Assembly (NCBI RefSeq): GCF_033115175.1
Contig: NC_084827.1
Coordinates: 179,025,601-179,089,600, forward strand
DNA: 64,000 bases
Source: Lepus europaeus
Lineage: Eukaryota > Chordata > Mammalia > Lagomorpha > Leporidae
Direction: 5' to 3'
Made by a program: the position numbers and the translations under genes. The notes under the pieces are model-generated. The model saw only the letters and a list, made by a program, of their open reading frames with translations, made no database searches and had not been told where the DNA came from. Positions 1-11,425 of the stretch are shown piece after piece. The stretch's first letter is position 1, and the number at the start of each line of letters is the position of its first letter.

Positions 1-326
1 AACGCAAAAGGCTTTGACACAGGGGCGGTGGGGGATTACTGTGCTGCCTTCCCAGGAACCGGACCTGCGTGTAGACAGTGGACAGCAATCCGAGCCAGTC
101 CTGCCCGTGGAAATGCAGATCGGTTGTGTCTGGCAGAGGGCGACTGAGGAGCGAACCATCCTGCGTCTATTGGTGCGATCGTTTTTGCATCTCTCGTCTG
201 CCCTCGCATGAGTGACACTGCTCTGCCCTTTCACAAGCTGTCACAGTCACCGGTCGTCTCAAGCCTCAGGGAGTGAAATAAGATCTTTGACGTGGGTTTG
301 CTTTATATCAATATAGGACTAAAGAT
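1..326. other. Unassigned non-coding sequence
   Basis: I see no repeat family, exon-like segment or RNA gene here. The short open frames on both strands have no recognisable protein character. Confidence 0.5.
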
Positions 327-635
327 TGGGGGCGGGCGTTTGGCAAAGCCGTCCATGAATACAGCGCTTAGAATCCCTGCCTTCCATACTGGACTGCCTG
401 GGTCCGAGCCCCAGCTCCGATGCTGATTCTAGCTTCTTGTCAAGGTGCACTTTGGAAGGCAGCAGCGATGGCTCAAGTGGTTGGGTCCCTGCCAACCATG
501 TGGGAGACTGGATTGGTCTCCTGGTTCTTGGCTTCTGCCTGGCCCAGCCCCAGCCATTGTGGGCATTTGGATTGTGAACCAGTGCTTGAAATATCTCTCT
601 CTCTCTCCCTCTCTTGCCCTCAATCTCTCTGTTAG
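327..635 (+). mobile_element. CSINE (C repeat), old diverged copy
   Basis: The order of blocks is that of a C repeat: a GC-rich head, a 'gggtccgagccc' B-box-like motif near 400, the core with 'gcagcgatggctcaagtg', 'ccatgtgggagac' and 'tgtgggcatttgga', then a CT-rich tract at about 593-630. It differs from younger copies in the window at many positions, and the A-tail has decayed. Confidence 0.75.
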
Positions 636-2222
636 AGATGCTCTTTTAGCAGAAGTGTTTAGAATACTCAGGCAATCGGAAGAGTGAAAGGTCGTATGTG
701 TGTGTGTTAGTGAAGTCCACCAGAGGTGGCACGGTGCCAGACTTGTGGACGTGGCATTTGAGGACGGGGCTCCACCCCGCGCGGGCATTGGCCATGCTGC
801 CGTGGGCAGGTCCGTGTCCCACCCCGAGACTCAGGGAAGGGATAACAGCTTCAGTTTCTTCCCTCCATGTCACTAAAGTGAAGCGCATTTGTCCCTGAGC
901 AAACCACTTACAGAGCAAAACCCTGTCCCGCCCTAGAGCACAGATCCCAAACGTCAGACAGACCGTGAGCTGAAGTGTGCACTCTGCCAACAAAGAGGGA
1001 GCATTGCCGGCGACGCATCTGTCCACGTGAGCGCAGGGTGCTCCGACAGCCCCACCCTGGACACTCCTTGCGGAAGAGCGGCTATGGCGGCCGAGGGCTG
1101 CCAGCAAGACCGGCAGGACTTTGTGGTCCACAGGAGGGCACAGCCATGGACTGCACGAGTCGTGCCCACAGCCCAGGCCCAACTTCACCCACTGGCGAGG
1201 ACAGAGCAGCCCCAGAGGGGCCTAACACGCCCCAACCTCCAGATCACCCGTGGTCAAATAATCGACAGAGATGGCAGCTCTGGCAAATTTTCATCTGCAC
1301 AGTGGCAAGGGGTTCCAACATTCACAGACCGAAGTCATCAGGACTGAAGACACACCTGTGCATGCAAATGAGGCGCTTCCCACAGAGAACACGCGAGAAT
1401 GGAGCTAAAAGGCAATAAAGCATGTGAATATCAGTTCTCGGCGAAAGTCAAGTTCAGGATAAGTTTGTAAGCGATGACATCAACCATTTATCCCTCCAGA
1501 AAGAACTGGGGCTCCTTGGGCTTGAACCCTGCCCCTGCAGGCTTTTATACATTTTTAACTGGAGAAAACTGGGTGTCATTGAAGGATTTTTTTCCGAGTA
1601 AGACACGAGAGTCCTCGTGCGAAGGCGCCGCCTTGAGATCGTAAGGTTCCTGTGGGAGCTCCCACGGCACCGTCCTCATTCGATGGCAGGAGCGGGCACT
1701 GCCACGTGGAGACCGGATCTCTGTGGAAGCCGTCCGGGAGTTTCTCCCCAAAGCTTCGCTACCTTTCTCAGATCGCTCTCATCAACAACAAGTATTACTC
1801 TCCGGTCAACAAGCAAAATGCCGTGACCTTTGCCCTTCCCTGGTCCGCTCTGCTCTGACTGGACCGGTTCCCCCTCACGGAGCCATGCTCCCCTTCTGCT
1901 CTGTCTCACGACTGGACCGGCAGAGCCGCCTTCCATCCCGGCCACAATTCTCCCAAGAAGCATGGCGGGATCTTGAAGCCAGCTGTTGGGATTCCATTGA
2001 CCTCTGCTCTCGCCTGCAGCTGATCTGGGAGCAGCGGTGTGGCCCCATGGAGAGGAAGTTGCTCCTCTTCAGTTTCTCGGTCAGGATTGCTCACGCCGAC
2101 CAGCCGCGATGTCCATGGTGCTGGCTGCGGGTCCTCTCCGACAGTTCCTCTTCCTTCTAGATTGCTGCGGATCGTCTGCGGCTGTAGGCTTCATCCGCAG
2201 CCGCATCTCATCCTTCTTTTTT
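636..2222. other. Unassigned non-coding sequence, about 1.6 kb
   Basis: Mixed-composition unique sequence. Open frames of up to 180 codons overlap each other on both strands. None shows a recognisable domain, signal peptide or conserved motif. I see no SINE or L1 signature. Confidence 0.5.
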
Positions 2223-2560
2223 TGTTATTTTAAGATTTATTTATTTATTTGAAAGGCAGAGTTACAGAGAGGCAGAGACAGAGAGAGAGAGAGAGAGAGA
2301 GGTCTTCCATCCTCCGGTTCACTCCCCAAATGGCTGCAACTGCCTGAGCTGGGTGAATCCGAAGCCAGGAGCCAGGAGCTTCTTCCAGGTCTCCCATGTG
2401 GGTGCAGGGGCCCAAGCACTTGGGCCATCTTCTGCTGCTTTCCCAGGCCACAGCAGAGAGCTGGATCGGAAGTGGAGCAGCCGGGACTAGAACCGGTGCC
2501 CATATGGGATGCTGACACCACAGGCAGTGGCTGTACCTGCTGCACCACAGTGCCAGCCCC
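2223..2560 (-). mobile_element. CSINE (C repeat)
   Basis: A nearly complete inverted copy. It runs from a T-rich tail with 'atttatttatttgaaaggc', through a (GA)n tract at 2278-2302, the core ('ggtctcccatgtgggtgc', 'gcacttgggccatcttctgc') and the complement of the B box near 2490, to the head 'cacagtgccagcccc'. Confidence 0.92.
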
Positions 2561-2564
2561 TATG

Positions 2565-2740
2565 AGTTTATTTTTATGCCAACATTTTTTTGAAAGTCAG
2601 GCATAGCTTTTTCACAACATTAATTGTCTATGAACTTTTTGAAGATTCCCCAATACACAGATATCAAATATCTTTTCACCAAAATATATGTAATTCCATC
2701 TTCCACATATTTTTGAAGTGCTCTCATAAATGCTAGTAGT
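2565..2740 (-). repeat. Interspersed repeat resembling an L1 3' terminal segment
   Basis: AT-rich sequence with 'tatgaactttttgaag' and 'tttttgaagtgctctcat'. It resembles, in opposite orientation, the segment at 31770-31975, which has matching 'cttcaaa' and 'gaaatgccctcat' blocks. I recall this kind of sequence from L1 3' ends in placental mammals, but the family assignment is uncertain. Confidence 0.4.
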
Positions 2741-3944
2741 GAAATGACCCAGACATCTGTGGCATTTACTTAGGTTACTCATTTGCAAATCTCTGTGGGG
2801 CCTGTCTAGAGCCGGATTTCACCGGGCAGAGACGGGCGTGGCTGAAAGTGTGCCCCCAGCTGCCTGCAGCTCCAGGACACCGTGGCTGCCGGCCTCGCAG
2901 GCTGGCTCTGGGGAGGCTCAAAGAAGCATCTGCAAGTCCAGAGCTGGGGGAGGAGAAGAGTAGACGCCTCAGCTCCCAACCTCAGAGCTCAACGGCCAGA
3001 GCCCGGTGCCCTAGCCTGAGGTCCGGCCATGCCTGGGCCTGCCGGGGCTCCATCAACACTCCCGGGTGACGACAGGGGTGCCCGGGGGCAGGAGAGCAGA
3101 GACGTGGGTGTGAGGCAAGAAATGAGCGTGAGGCAAGCTACAGCCAGGTCTTGCCCTGCAGCCACACGAGGACCCAGCACAGCCCCCTTGGTGGGCTTCC
3201 AAGGTGACAGGCTTGCAGGCATGACCCTGGCCAGCTGGCTTTGAGGACACCTGAGGTCAGGACGTGCACAGATGGAAGAGGTGCAGGAGCGAGTTCCAGC
3301 CCTTTCTAGACGGCTCCGCCTCGGCTTCCTTTGCAATCTCCCTTTTCTTTGTTCCAAGAAAAAAAAATGTCCAGCCATTTGCATATTCACGGTCCAAGTC
3401 AGAGGAGCAGGTTTTCTTATTCCTTCCAGTTTGCCCCATGAATCCACATGAAACACGTTTTGAAACAACTCTTTCGGGAAAGTCGCATTTTCAGCATACC
3501 CACTGACCCGGGGAAAATCACATTTTATCTAGGAAAGTTCACTGTCGTAAGTTGAAATCGTCCCCGGAGCCATTAAAATCCCGGTCCTGGAGCCTGCACG
3601 TACCTAACGACCCGCCGCCGGCTCAGAGGCCCTGTGTCTTCGGTAGAGCGGAATCCACCTCCATGGGCTAGAGGAACGCCAGCCGGCAGATGGGCCTCCC
3701 GCCCGGCGTCTGGCAGAGCATCATTTCCGTGATGCATGTGACAAGGGCCTGCAGCCGCGTCCAGGAGTCGTCTGCCTTGGACTTCTGAGTGATTCCCCGG
3801 CAGCCACATTTTTCTACTTCGTGTGGTGCTGTTTGGGGGCTCCCCTTTGGGTCATCATAATGATAGTTCCCGTCATTGATTCAAAAACCTGTGTTGAAGA
3901 GCGAACATCGGCGTCCTGGCCTGTGCTGACTATTAACTGCATGA
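2741..3944. other. Unassigned non-coding sequence
   Basis: Unique-looking sequence of moderate GC. An open frame of 159 codons on the minus strand (3468-2989) has no recognisable family character. No repeat family is recognised. Confidence 0.5.
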
Positions 3945-4565
3945 CAAACGAGAAGAACTTTGCACCCGGCGGGACCTCTGCTCGCTCCGTACATCAGGAG
4001 GCAAAGCCAGAGCGGCAGAGAACGATCCACACTCCCACGTTCTCCGCTGGATCACTCACAACAGCAGGTGGCTGACTCGTTCATCAGTGAGTGCATGAGT
4101 GGATGAAGAGATTGTGATACAAATCTTCATGAGTACAACGGGATTTCATTCAACCTTAAGAAGAAGGAGGTCTTGAAATTTGAGACGATGCAGACGAAGC
4201 TAGTGCTCATCACGCTAAGTGACATGAACCAGAGAAAGAAAACTATCTCATGCTCTCATATGTGGAGTTAAAACAAAGTTTGTATAGCAAATAAAACAGG
4301 GGAAGGGGAACTGGGGCAATGCAACTCATAGAATTTAAGTCTTATAAATCAGTTTACAACTCCAAGGTTCAACATGAAGCCTACGGTTACAGTAGGGCAT
4401 CATATACTGAGTATCTACAAAGAGAGTCAGAGTCCATGCTCTGGCCACACCCACACCACAAGGGTTACCCTGGGAGATGATGGACACGTGAATTTGTTTC
4501 ACTGCCACTAACCAGTCTACCACATTTATACCTGATAGATACAGAAAAATAATCCCAGAGAAACA
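3945..4565 (+). mobile_element. L1 remnant, end of ORF2 and 3' UTR
   Basis: It shows decayed landmarks of an old L1 3' end in sense order: an 'actcacaacagcaggtgg' block near 4055, 'ggatttcattcaacctt' near 4141, 'gctaagtgacatgaaccag' near 4214, 'ctctcatatgtggagtt' near 4254, then 3' UTR-like AT-rich sequence to 'ttgtgatcac'. No intact frame remains. Sub-family was judged from memory of mammalian L1 consensus sequences. Confidence 0.7.
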
Positions 4566-4929
4566 CGCTTTGTAAAATTGTGATCACCATCACGGTCACT
4601 CAGAGAGGTCTTCACTTTGCTTTGGCCACCATGACATCAACGACCAAGTTTTCCACCTGCTCACCTCACCCCAAGTTCTTCCTTTTGTGACCAGGAGTCC
4701 AGCCCTAGACCAACGGGGCTCAAGTTCAAGCCAGGGCTCCATGTCTTCCCTCCATGTGCAGTTATTTCTGTCCTTGCTGGGAGATTCCCCACTGTTGGCT
4801 CCCATGCTCACTAAATGTTGAGCAAGGTTTGAGTGAATGAGTGACTCCTTTGTGGGACGTCCCAGAGGTCACCTGGGTCCCCTTCCATTGCCGGTGATAT
4901 AGACAGAGACTTGGCTCCTTGCCACAGGG
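4566..4929. other. Unassigned, possible L2/MIR-type tail
   Basis: Near 4808-4845 the sequence 'gctcactaaatgttgagc' followed by 'gagtgaatgagtgac' recalls the end of L2 or MIR3 elements. The rest is unassigned. Weak evidence. Confidence 0.35.
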
Positions 4930-5450
4930 CTCAAGCCCACGCAGTAAAAATCTTCAGACGTGGAGGTCCCGAGTCGCACCTGGTGGTGAACAGAGCTGAG
5001 GTTCCCTGGAGAAGCAGTTTGTCAAATTGTAACTCTGATTCTGAGCAGGAAAATATCTCCATGGTGGAAGGGTTAAAATTGTATTCTGAGATCGAACAGT
5101 TGAAACAAAAGCTAAAACTTATTGAGAATCCTTTGTTGAGATATGTGTTTGGTTATCAGAAGAATTCTAATATCCAAGCCAAGGGCCTCCATCCAGGTGG
5201 TCAGAAGGTCACCCATGTGGTCTCTTCCACCATGATGACTGGTCTGTTGCGGTCCCTACTCAGGGACAGGCTCTGTGAGGACCCTTGTAAGGAAGAAACA
5301 GAAATTCAGTTCCATAGTGATCCGTTGTCTGCCATAAATGCCTGCTATGAAGGAGACTCTGTTATTGTGTGTCCTGGTCATTACGTGGTCCATGGCACAT
5401 TCTCCATTGCTGACTCCATTGGGTTAGAAGGTTATGGTTTACCAGAGCAA
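4930..5450 (+). pseudogene. SHCBP1: Probable SHCBP1 retrocopy fragment
   Basis: The + frame running from 4911 to the stop at 5454-5456 contains a stretch of about 140 residues that I recognise as the central part of SHC SH2-domain binding protein 1. It includes MVEGLKLYSEIEQLKQKLKL (from 5061), NPLLRYVFGYQKNSNIQAKG, and SAINACYEGDSVIVCPGHYV leading to GYGLPE. In the intact protein this region leads into the parallel beta-helix (right-handed repeat) part of the C-terminal half. Here it breaks off after GYGLPE (about 5448) into unrelated sequence and a stop, with no splice donor at the break. The coding sequence is continuous and flanked by an old L1 remnant, which suggests a reverse-transcribed, doubly truncated copy. 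No poly(A) tail is expected because the 3' part is missing. The exact 5' edge (about 4930-5010) is uncertain. A captured genomic fragment of the parent gene is an alternative if these residues fall within one or two exons. Function as a protein is unlikely. Confidence 0.75.
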
Positions 5451-6057
5451 GGTTGAGCCCCTGCCCGTGGCTGCACCTGCAGTGACCAGCTTGTCCTGAT
5501 TCTGAGATGCCCCCCAGGCACCGACTCAGCCCCACGCCACGCTGCAGGGCTGGGCACCGCGTCTGCCTTCACGTGTCCTGGTATGGGCTGACGGTGTGAC
5601 GCCTTCCCTGTCTGTGTTCTCACACGTCAGAATGTTCCAAGGAGAAAGTGTTTCCTCCCTGAACCAGCCGCAGCCCTTATTCACCATCAGTTTGGATGTC
5701 TGTGCCTCCAAGAGGACTCAGATTCCCTCTCCCAGCTTCTAAGAGGACCCTGAGGCTGCCTGGTGACGGTGCAGCAGCAGAATGGTCACTCCCCCGGGGG
5801 AAGGCATGCTGGCCAGAGCCCAGCGATCTGTGCCCCCCACCCCGCGCCCAGTCCAAATTAAGCCAATGGGAAAAGGAGTCCCTATCCAGCCACCATAGGA
5901 CCCCGAGAACTCAGATTTCTCTCTGGCTCTCTCCACCTGAACAAGACGCGGCCCCTTCGGGCTCTGTGCCCAGCTGCTGAGGTATTGAAATAACTTCCTC
6001 TCCCAAGAGCCCTTGCATGTCTCACATGTGCTCTTTTCCAGATCTCTGCAAAACAGC
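5451..6057. other. Unassigned non-coding sequence
   Basis: GC-moderate unique sequence between the SHCBP1-like fragment and the minisatellite. The 198-codon minus frame here is mostly generated by the neighbouring tandem repeat. Nothing else recognised. Confidence 0.5.
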
Positions 6058-6326
6058 ACCTCCCCAGGGGGGTGTCCGTGGCCAACACGGCTGTAAGCAC
6101 AGCTCCCCACTAGGCTCAGGGGTGGGGGGTGTCTGTGACCAACACGGCTGTAAGCACAGCTCCCCGCTAGGCTCAGGGGGGTGCCCGTGGCCAACACGGC
6201 TGTAAGCACAGCTCCCCAGGGGGGTGTCCATGACCAACATGGCTGTAAGCACAGCTCCCCGCTAGGCTCGGGGGTGGGGGGTGTCCATGACCAACACGGC
6301 TGTAAGCACAGCTCCCCACTACGCTC
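6058..6326. repeat. Minisatellite, five units around 'aacacggctgtaagcacagc'
   Basis: Five tandem units share the block 'ccaacacggctgtaagcaca', followed by 'gctcccc'. The spacer between units is long ('ctaggctcaggggtgggg' variants) or short, so the period alternates between about 42 and 62 bases. Open frames across it on both strands are products of the repeat. Confidence 0.9.
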
Positions 6327-6657
6327 CACGGTCATTTGCTTTCACTGCTTTAAGCATCTATTTCTTCCCTTAGTGTACGTCGTCTACATTGAAACATAGC
6401 CATAGAGAAAGGACCCGAAGGCTGATTCTATGTATCAACACTACTGGGCTACAGGGCGCCCAGGTAGTTGCTAAACAGTATTTCTTGATGTGTTTGCCAG
6501 GGCGTTTCTGGGAAAGGTGTTTGGATCAGTTGACCAAGTGGAAAAAATACTGACCCCTTCCCCACACCACTACACACAGATAAAGCAGGGTTGGTACAAT
6601 CCACCTAGGGCCCTAGCAGAACCCAACGACAGGAAAGACAGACGTGCTCACACTCTT

Positions 6658-6658
<1 letters not shown>

Positions 6659-6694
<36 letters not shown>
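6659..6694. repeat. (CT)n microsatellite
   Basis: An uninterrupted run of about 17 CT dinucleotides. It may be the remnant of the CT tract of an otherwise unrecognisable CSINE, since the flanks do not show the core. Confidence 0.9.
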
Positions 6695-6700
<6 letters not shown>

Positions 6701-6813
6701 CTATACAAATCATATGGGTTCTGTTTCTCTGCAGGGCTGTGCCGACCTCAGGGACAAACTAGTTCTTAGCTATTGTGACCCAGTGCTTACAACTTGATAA
6801 ATACTCAATTTAA

Positions 6814-7119
6814 GGCCAGCACCGCAGCTCACTAGGCTAATCCTCTGCCTGCGGCACCGGCAACCCGGGTTCTAGTCCCGGTTGGGGCGCCAGATTCTGT
6901 CTCGGTTGCCCCTCTTCCAGTCCAGCTCTCTGCTGTGGCCCAGGAAGGCAGTGGAGGATGGCCCAAGTGCTTGGGCCCTGCACCCGCGAGGGAGACCAGG
7001 AGAAGCACCTGGCTCCTGGCTTCGGATTGGCCATGGAGGCCATTTTGGGGGTGAACCAACGGGAGGAAGATCTTTCTCTCTGTCTCTCTCACTATCTAAC
7101 TCTGCCTGTCAAAAAAAAA
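6814..7119 (+). mobile_element. CSINE, A-tail subtype, perfect 15-bp target duplication
   Basis: The head 'ggccagcaccgcagctcact' is followed by 'ggttctagtcccggttggg' (B-box region), the core, a CT tract and a pure A tail after 'ctgcctgtc'. It is flanked by the direct repeat AAATACTCAATTTAA at 6799-6813 and 7120-7134. This copy belongs to the subtype with 'gattctgtctcggttgcccc' inserted after the B box and no AATAAA in the tail. Confidence 0.93.
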
Positions 7120-7134
7120 AAATACTCAATTTAA

Positions 7135-7738
7135 AAATATTAATTACAAACCTCAAATTGCCCCCATACAATCACATATTTAAAAATATGTTTTAACATA
7201 CAGAAATTAGTGACACTCTGTTGCTTCAATGCCAAATAAGGCTGACTTAAATTACACTTTATGCATCCCATAATAGCGCACTCACCTCCCCAAACCTTCT
7301 CCGTGTGTTCTACAGAGGTCCAAACTTTTCAAGAAAAGTTCTGTCTTTGGCCATCTGGGGTTTAGGTGCCTTGTTTTCACGCTGCTTGGGCTCTTCCTGT
7401 CCCAATTCCACTGAGATTCAGCATTTTATGTCGATTTGGCCCATAAAGCATACAGAAAGCATTAGTGTTTAGGAAGATGGAGCTAACTCTGCTGTGTCAA
7501 TGCCAGCACAATGAAGATGCAGCCAGAAAAGTCACTAAGGACGTCACAGCCCAAATGACCCTGCAAAGTGACAGAACTGACACTGAGAGGCAAACAACAC
7601 AGCCACAGCAGCAGATACACGGATCCCCCACCAAGACCAGCTCTGCCGACCCGCCAGTCACAGTAACTGTGGAAGGGCTGACAATGCAGGCCATGCTCTG
7701 TAACATCAGGGAACTGAATTTGAAATCCATAAGAACCT
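7135..7738. other. Unassigned, AT-rich then mixed
   Basis: AT-rich sequence with a 91-codon + frame (7465-7740) of Gln/Thr-rich composition that I do not recognise. It lies just upstream of a sense L1 remnant and could be an earlier part of the same element, but I see no diagnostic L1 motif. Confidence 0.4.
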
Positions 7739-7757
7739 GAAAGAAAAAGAAATCTGG

Positions 7758-8090
7758 GGGCCAGCCCGGTGGGGTAGCAGGTTAAGCCTCTGCCTATGGC
7801 ACCAGCATCCGATACGGGTGCCTGGTTAAGTCCCGGCTGCTCCACTTCCGATCCAGCTCTCCACTAATGTGCCCAGGAAGGCAGCAGAAGATGGCCCAAG
7901 TGCTTGGGGCCCTGCACCCACATGGGAGAGCCGGAAGGAGCTCCTGGCTTCAGATTGGCTCAGCTGCAACCATTGCAGCCATTTGGGGAGTGACCGGGCA
8001 GATGGAAGACCTCTCCTTCCCTCTCCCCACCCCCATCCCTCTGTTTGTAACTTGGCCTCTCAAATAAATAAATGACTCTTCAAAATAAAA
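7758..8090 (+). mobile_element. CSINE, 19-bp target duplication
   Basis: Full head-to-tail C repeat with an AATAAA-containing tail. It is bounded by the perfect 19-bp direct repeat GAAAGAAAAAGAAATCTGG at 7739-7757 and 8091-8109. Confidence 0.94.
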
Positions 8091-9002
8091 GAAAGAAAAA
8101 GAAATCTGGAAAATCTCTCAACATGTATTGCAGTGCATTATTGCGCTGGCCAGGAATACTAACAACAAGAAGAAATAAACAAAAACAACACCATTTATGG
8201 CATCAGAAACATGAAATAATGAGGGACAGATTTAGCAAACTGTATGTAAGACCTTTTTACCATCAACACTACACAGCGTTGTAAGACGCACAAAATAAAA
8301 TGATGGAGTTAAAGAATGAAATGTAGAAACAAAAGCTGACGCATTATACAACCTGGTATAGTTAAAATGTCAGATTTCCCCAAATGGATCCATACATTCG
8401 ATGCATTCCCGTCAGAATCCTAACTGGTAGTTCTATGTAAGTTTGCAAGCTGATTCTGTAATTTACTTGGAAATAGCTAAGCGTCTAGAATAGCCACGAC
8501 AACACTTTAGAAGAGGCATGAGCTGGGTGATTGACGCGGCCTGCTCCTGGGACAGCACTGTGTGGACGTAGACATGTGGACACACGGTGCAGAGCAGATC
8601 CAGGCTCAGGCCAACACACGATGGCGAAATCGCTTTCAACAGAGACTCGGGGTGATGCCCTGGGGATAGGATAGGCTGCTTGAATAACTGGATATTCCGA
8701 GGGGAACAAATGAGCCACTGAGTCCAGCCACGTGACCCGTGGGCCACAACACCTAAGAACCATAAAGCAAACACATAACCCATAACAGAAGTAAGACAGG
8801 TTGCATCAACACTTTAATTTCCTGCTCTGGTGAAAGTGATTCTTGGAAGACAGAAGACGCGCTCCAGGCTGAGTCAATGTGCCTGCTGTAAAGATCTCTG
8901 ACCAAGTTTTCCTATCAAAAATACACAGAGAACCTGACAGGTCAACAACATGGAAAAACACCCAATCTTTCTTAAAAGTGGGAAAAACATCTGAATAGAC
9001 TC

Positions 9003-9307
9003 TTTTTTTAAAATAAACATTTACTTCTTTATTTGAAAGTCAGAGTTACAGAGAGAGAGAGAGAGAGAGAGGACTTCCATCCACTGGTTCACTCCCCAGA
9101 TGGCCACAACGGCCAGGGCTGGGCCAGGCCAAAGCCAGGAGTCAGGAGCTTCTTCTGAGTCTCCCATGTGGATGGCAGAGGCCCAAGCACCAGGCCGTTA
9201 GTAGGGCACTGGATGAGAAGTGGAGCAGCCAGGACTCGAACTGGCACCCATATGGGATGCCAGCAACACAGTGGTGGCTTTACCCACTACACCACAGTGC
9301 CTGCCCC
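9003..9307 (-). mobile_element. CSINE inserted in L1
   Basis: Inverted C repeat with a (GA)n tract at about 9049-9070, core 'cttctgagtctcccatgtgg' and head complement ending 'cacagtgcctgccccc'. No clean target duplication is seen, consistent with an older insertion. Confidence 0.9.
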
Positions 9308-9411
9308 CGAAAATACCCTTGATTGAACAGATACATAAATGGAGACAAAGAATTCATGAAAATTTGCTCATTGTCATTATTCATCAAAATATGGTCATTA
9401 AAAACCACCAT

Positions 9412-9771
9412 TAGCTGGCGCCACAGCTCACTAGGCTAATCCTCCGCCTGCGGCACCGGCACTCCAGGTTCTAGTCCCGGTCGGGGCACTGGATTCTGTC
9501 CTGGTTACCCCTCTTCCAGGCCAGCTCTCTGCTGTAGACCAGCAGGGCAGTGGAGGATGGCCCAAGTGCTTGGGCCCTGCACCCCATGGGAGACCAGGAG
9601 AAGCACCTGGCTCCTGGCTTCAGATCAGCGTGGTGCGCTGGCTACAGCGTGCCAGCCACGGCGGCCATTGGAGAGTGAATCAACGGCAAAGGAAGACCTT
9701 TCTCTCTCTCTCTCTCTCACTGTCCACTCTGCCTGTCAAAAAGAAAAAAAAAAAAAGAAAAAAAGAAAAAG
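9412..9771 (+). mobile_element. CSINE, A-tail subtype, inserted in L1
   Basis: Same subtype as the copy at 6814, with 'ggttctagtcccggtcgggg' and 'ctgcctgtcaaaaag'. The perfect 12-bp duplication AAAAACCACCAT at 9400-9411 and 9772-9783 is L1 sequence, so the host L1 resumes exactly after the element. Confidence 0.94.
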
Positions 9772-9913
9772 AAAAACCACCATCAGACACCACTTCATGC
9801 CCCCTGAAATACTTAAAGTTGAAAAGACAGAATCCCACGTGTTGGGGAGGAAGCAGGAGTGCCAAGATGCTGCTGCCTTGCAAAATGTTTAGTTGATTCT
9901 CAAAATCTCCAGC

Positions 9914-10228
9914 CTAGGGGTGGGTGCTTGGGACAGCGATTAGGGCTCCGGTCGGGACACCTGCAACCCACAGCAGTGCCTGGGTTCAAGTCCTGGCTCC
10001 ACTTCTCATCCAGCTTCCTGCTAGTGCACGCCGTAGGAGGCAGCCCTGGGGGCACAAATGCCGGGTCCCTGCTACCCACATGGGAGGGGGCGCTGAATGG
10101 AGTCCCAGGCTCCTGGCTCAGCCTGGCCCAATCCTGACCGCTGCGAGTGTTTGGAGATTGAACCAGCCCCAGGTGCAAGAGAGCTCTCCCCGCCCCCCCT
10201 TTTCAAATAAATAAAATGAAAAAGTTTT
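9914..10228 (+). mobile_element. CSINE, diverged copy in L1
   Basis: Recognisable by 'cctgggttcaagtcctggct' at the B-box region, 'cagcttcctgctagtgcac', 'tgctacccacatgggag', and the tail 'ttttcaaataaataaaatg'. It is more diverged than neighbouring copies and lacks a long CT tract. Confidence 0.8.
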
Positions 10229-10229
10229 T

Positions 10230-10617
10230 AAACATTTAGTTAATTGTTTAGTTGAAAGGCAGAGCAATAGAGAGAGGGGAGGCGTAAGGGGAGAAGGGAG
10301 GGAGAGAGAGAGAGGGAGAGAGAGAGAGACAGAGAGAGAGAGAGACAGAGAGAGAGAGACAGAGAGCGATTCCATCCTCTGCTTTGCTCCTCAATGGCCG
10401 CAGCAGCCAGCAGCCAGGTCTGGTCAGGGTCAAAGCCAGGAGTCCGGAGCTCCACCCAGGTCCCAAGCACCCGAGCCATCTCCAGCTGCTGCGCCCGTCA
10501 TGTGAGCGCGAGGCAGGTGGGAAGCAGAGCAGCTGGGGCTCAACCACCTCTATCAGATGAGACGGCTGGGGCTGCAGGAGGTGGTTTAACCTCTGGGCCA
10601 CAACGCTGGTCCCAGCA
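10230..10617 (-). mobile_element. CSINE with expanded (GA)n tract, in L1
   Basis: Inverted copy abutting the previous SINE tail to tail. The purine tract (GAGAG with AC and GG interruptions, about 10268-10366) is expanded to about 100 bases and makes a low-complexity Leu/Ser frame on the minus strand. The core and head complement ('ccacaacgctggtccc') follow. Confidence 0.85.
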
Positions 10618-11091
10618 CACAAATATTTTGCCTAAGTCAAACATGTATCTACCTTACCTGGTGCTTCTACTCCCAGGTTTTTATCACAGAAAAATGAAAG
10701 CATGTGTTCACCTAAAGACTTAACTTGTGGATTTTTACGGCACGTTTGCTCGCCGCAGCCAAGATGGAAACGCCTGACATATCTGTCACCAGGAGAACTT
10801 TAAAGATGTAGGGTGTTCCTACAATGGTTGTTCCTCTGCCACAAAGACACCCATACAACAACACAGAGGAAACCCCAGAGCACAGGGAACCTGGAGACCA
10901 GAGGGTGTGTGGTACAGGAGTACAGGCAGTGGGTCAACTGGTCGACCAAATCCAGGTACAGAAATCAGAGCTGTGGTGAGTGGCCTTTCACAGGGAGGGG
11001 ACTGGCCAACAGGGGACAAGAGGGTACATTCTAGAGTGACTGAAATATTTAAATGTTAGTTGGGGTGTGGGTTTTACATTTTCTATTTTCC

Positions 11092-11425
11092 TTTTAAGAT
11101 TTGCTTTGTTTATTGGAAAGGCAAAGTAACAGAGAGAGGATGAGAGAGCGAGCGAGCGAGCGAGCTTCCATCACTGGTTCACTCCCCGAATGGCTGCCAT
11201 GACCCTGGCTGGGCCGGGCTGAGGACAGGAGCCAGGAACTCCATTCAGATCTCCTGTGTGGGTGGCAGGGGCCTAAGCGCTAGGGCCATCTTCCACTGCC
11301 TCCCCAGGCACATCAGCAGGGAGCTGGCTCAGAAGCAGAGCAGCTGGGACTCACCAACACCCCTATACGGGATGCCGGCCCCCCAAGCATCAGCTTAACC
11401 CCCTACGCCATGGCAACGACCGGGG
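11092..11425 (-). mobile_element. CSINE in the L1 3' UTR
   Basis: Inverted C repeat with a short (GAGC)n tract near 11145-11165, core 'cagatctcctgtgtgggtgg' and head complement 'ccctacgccatggcaacgac'. Moderately diverged. Confidence 0.85.
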
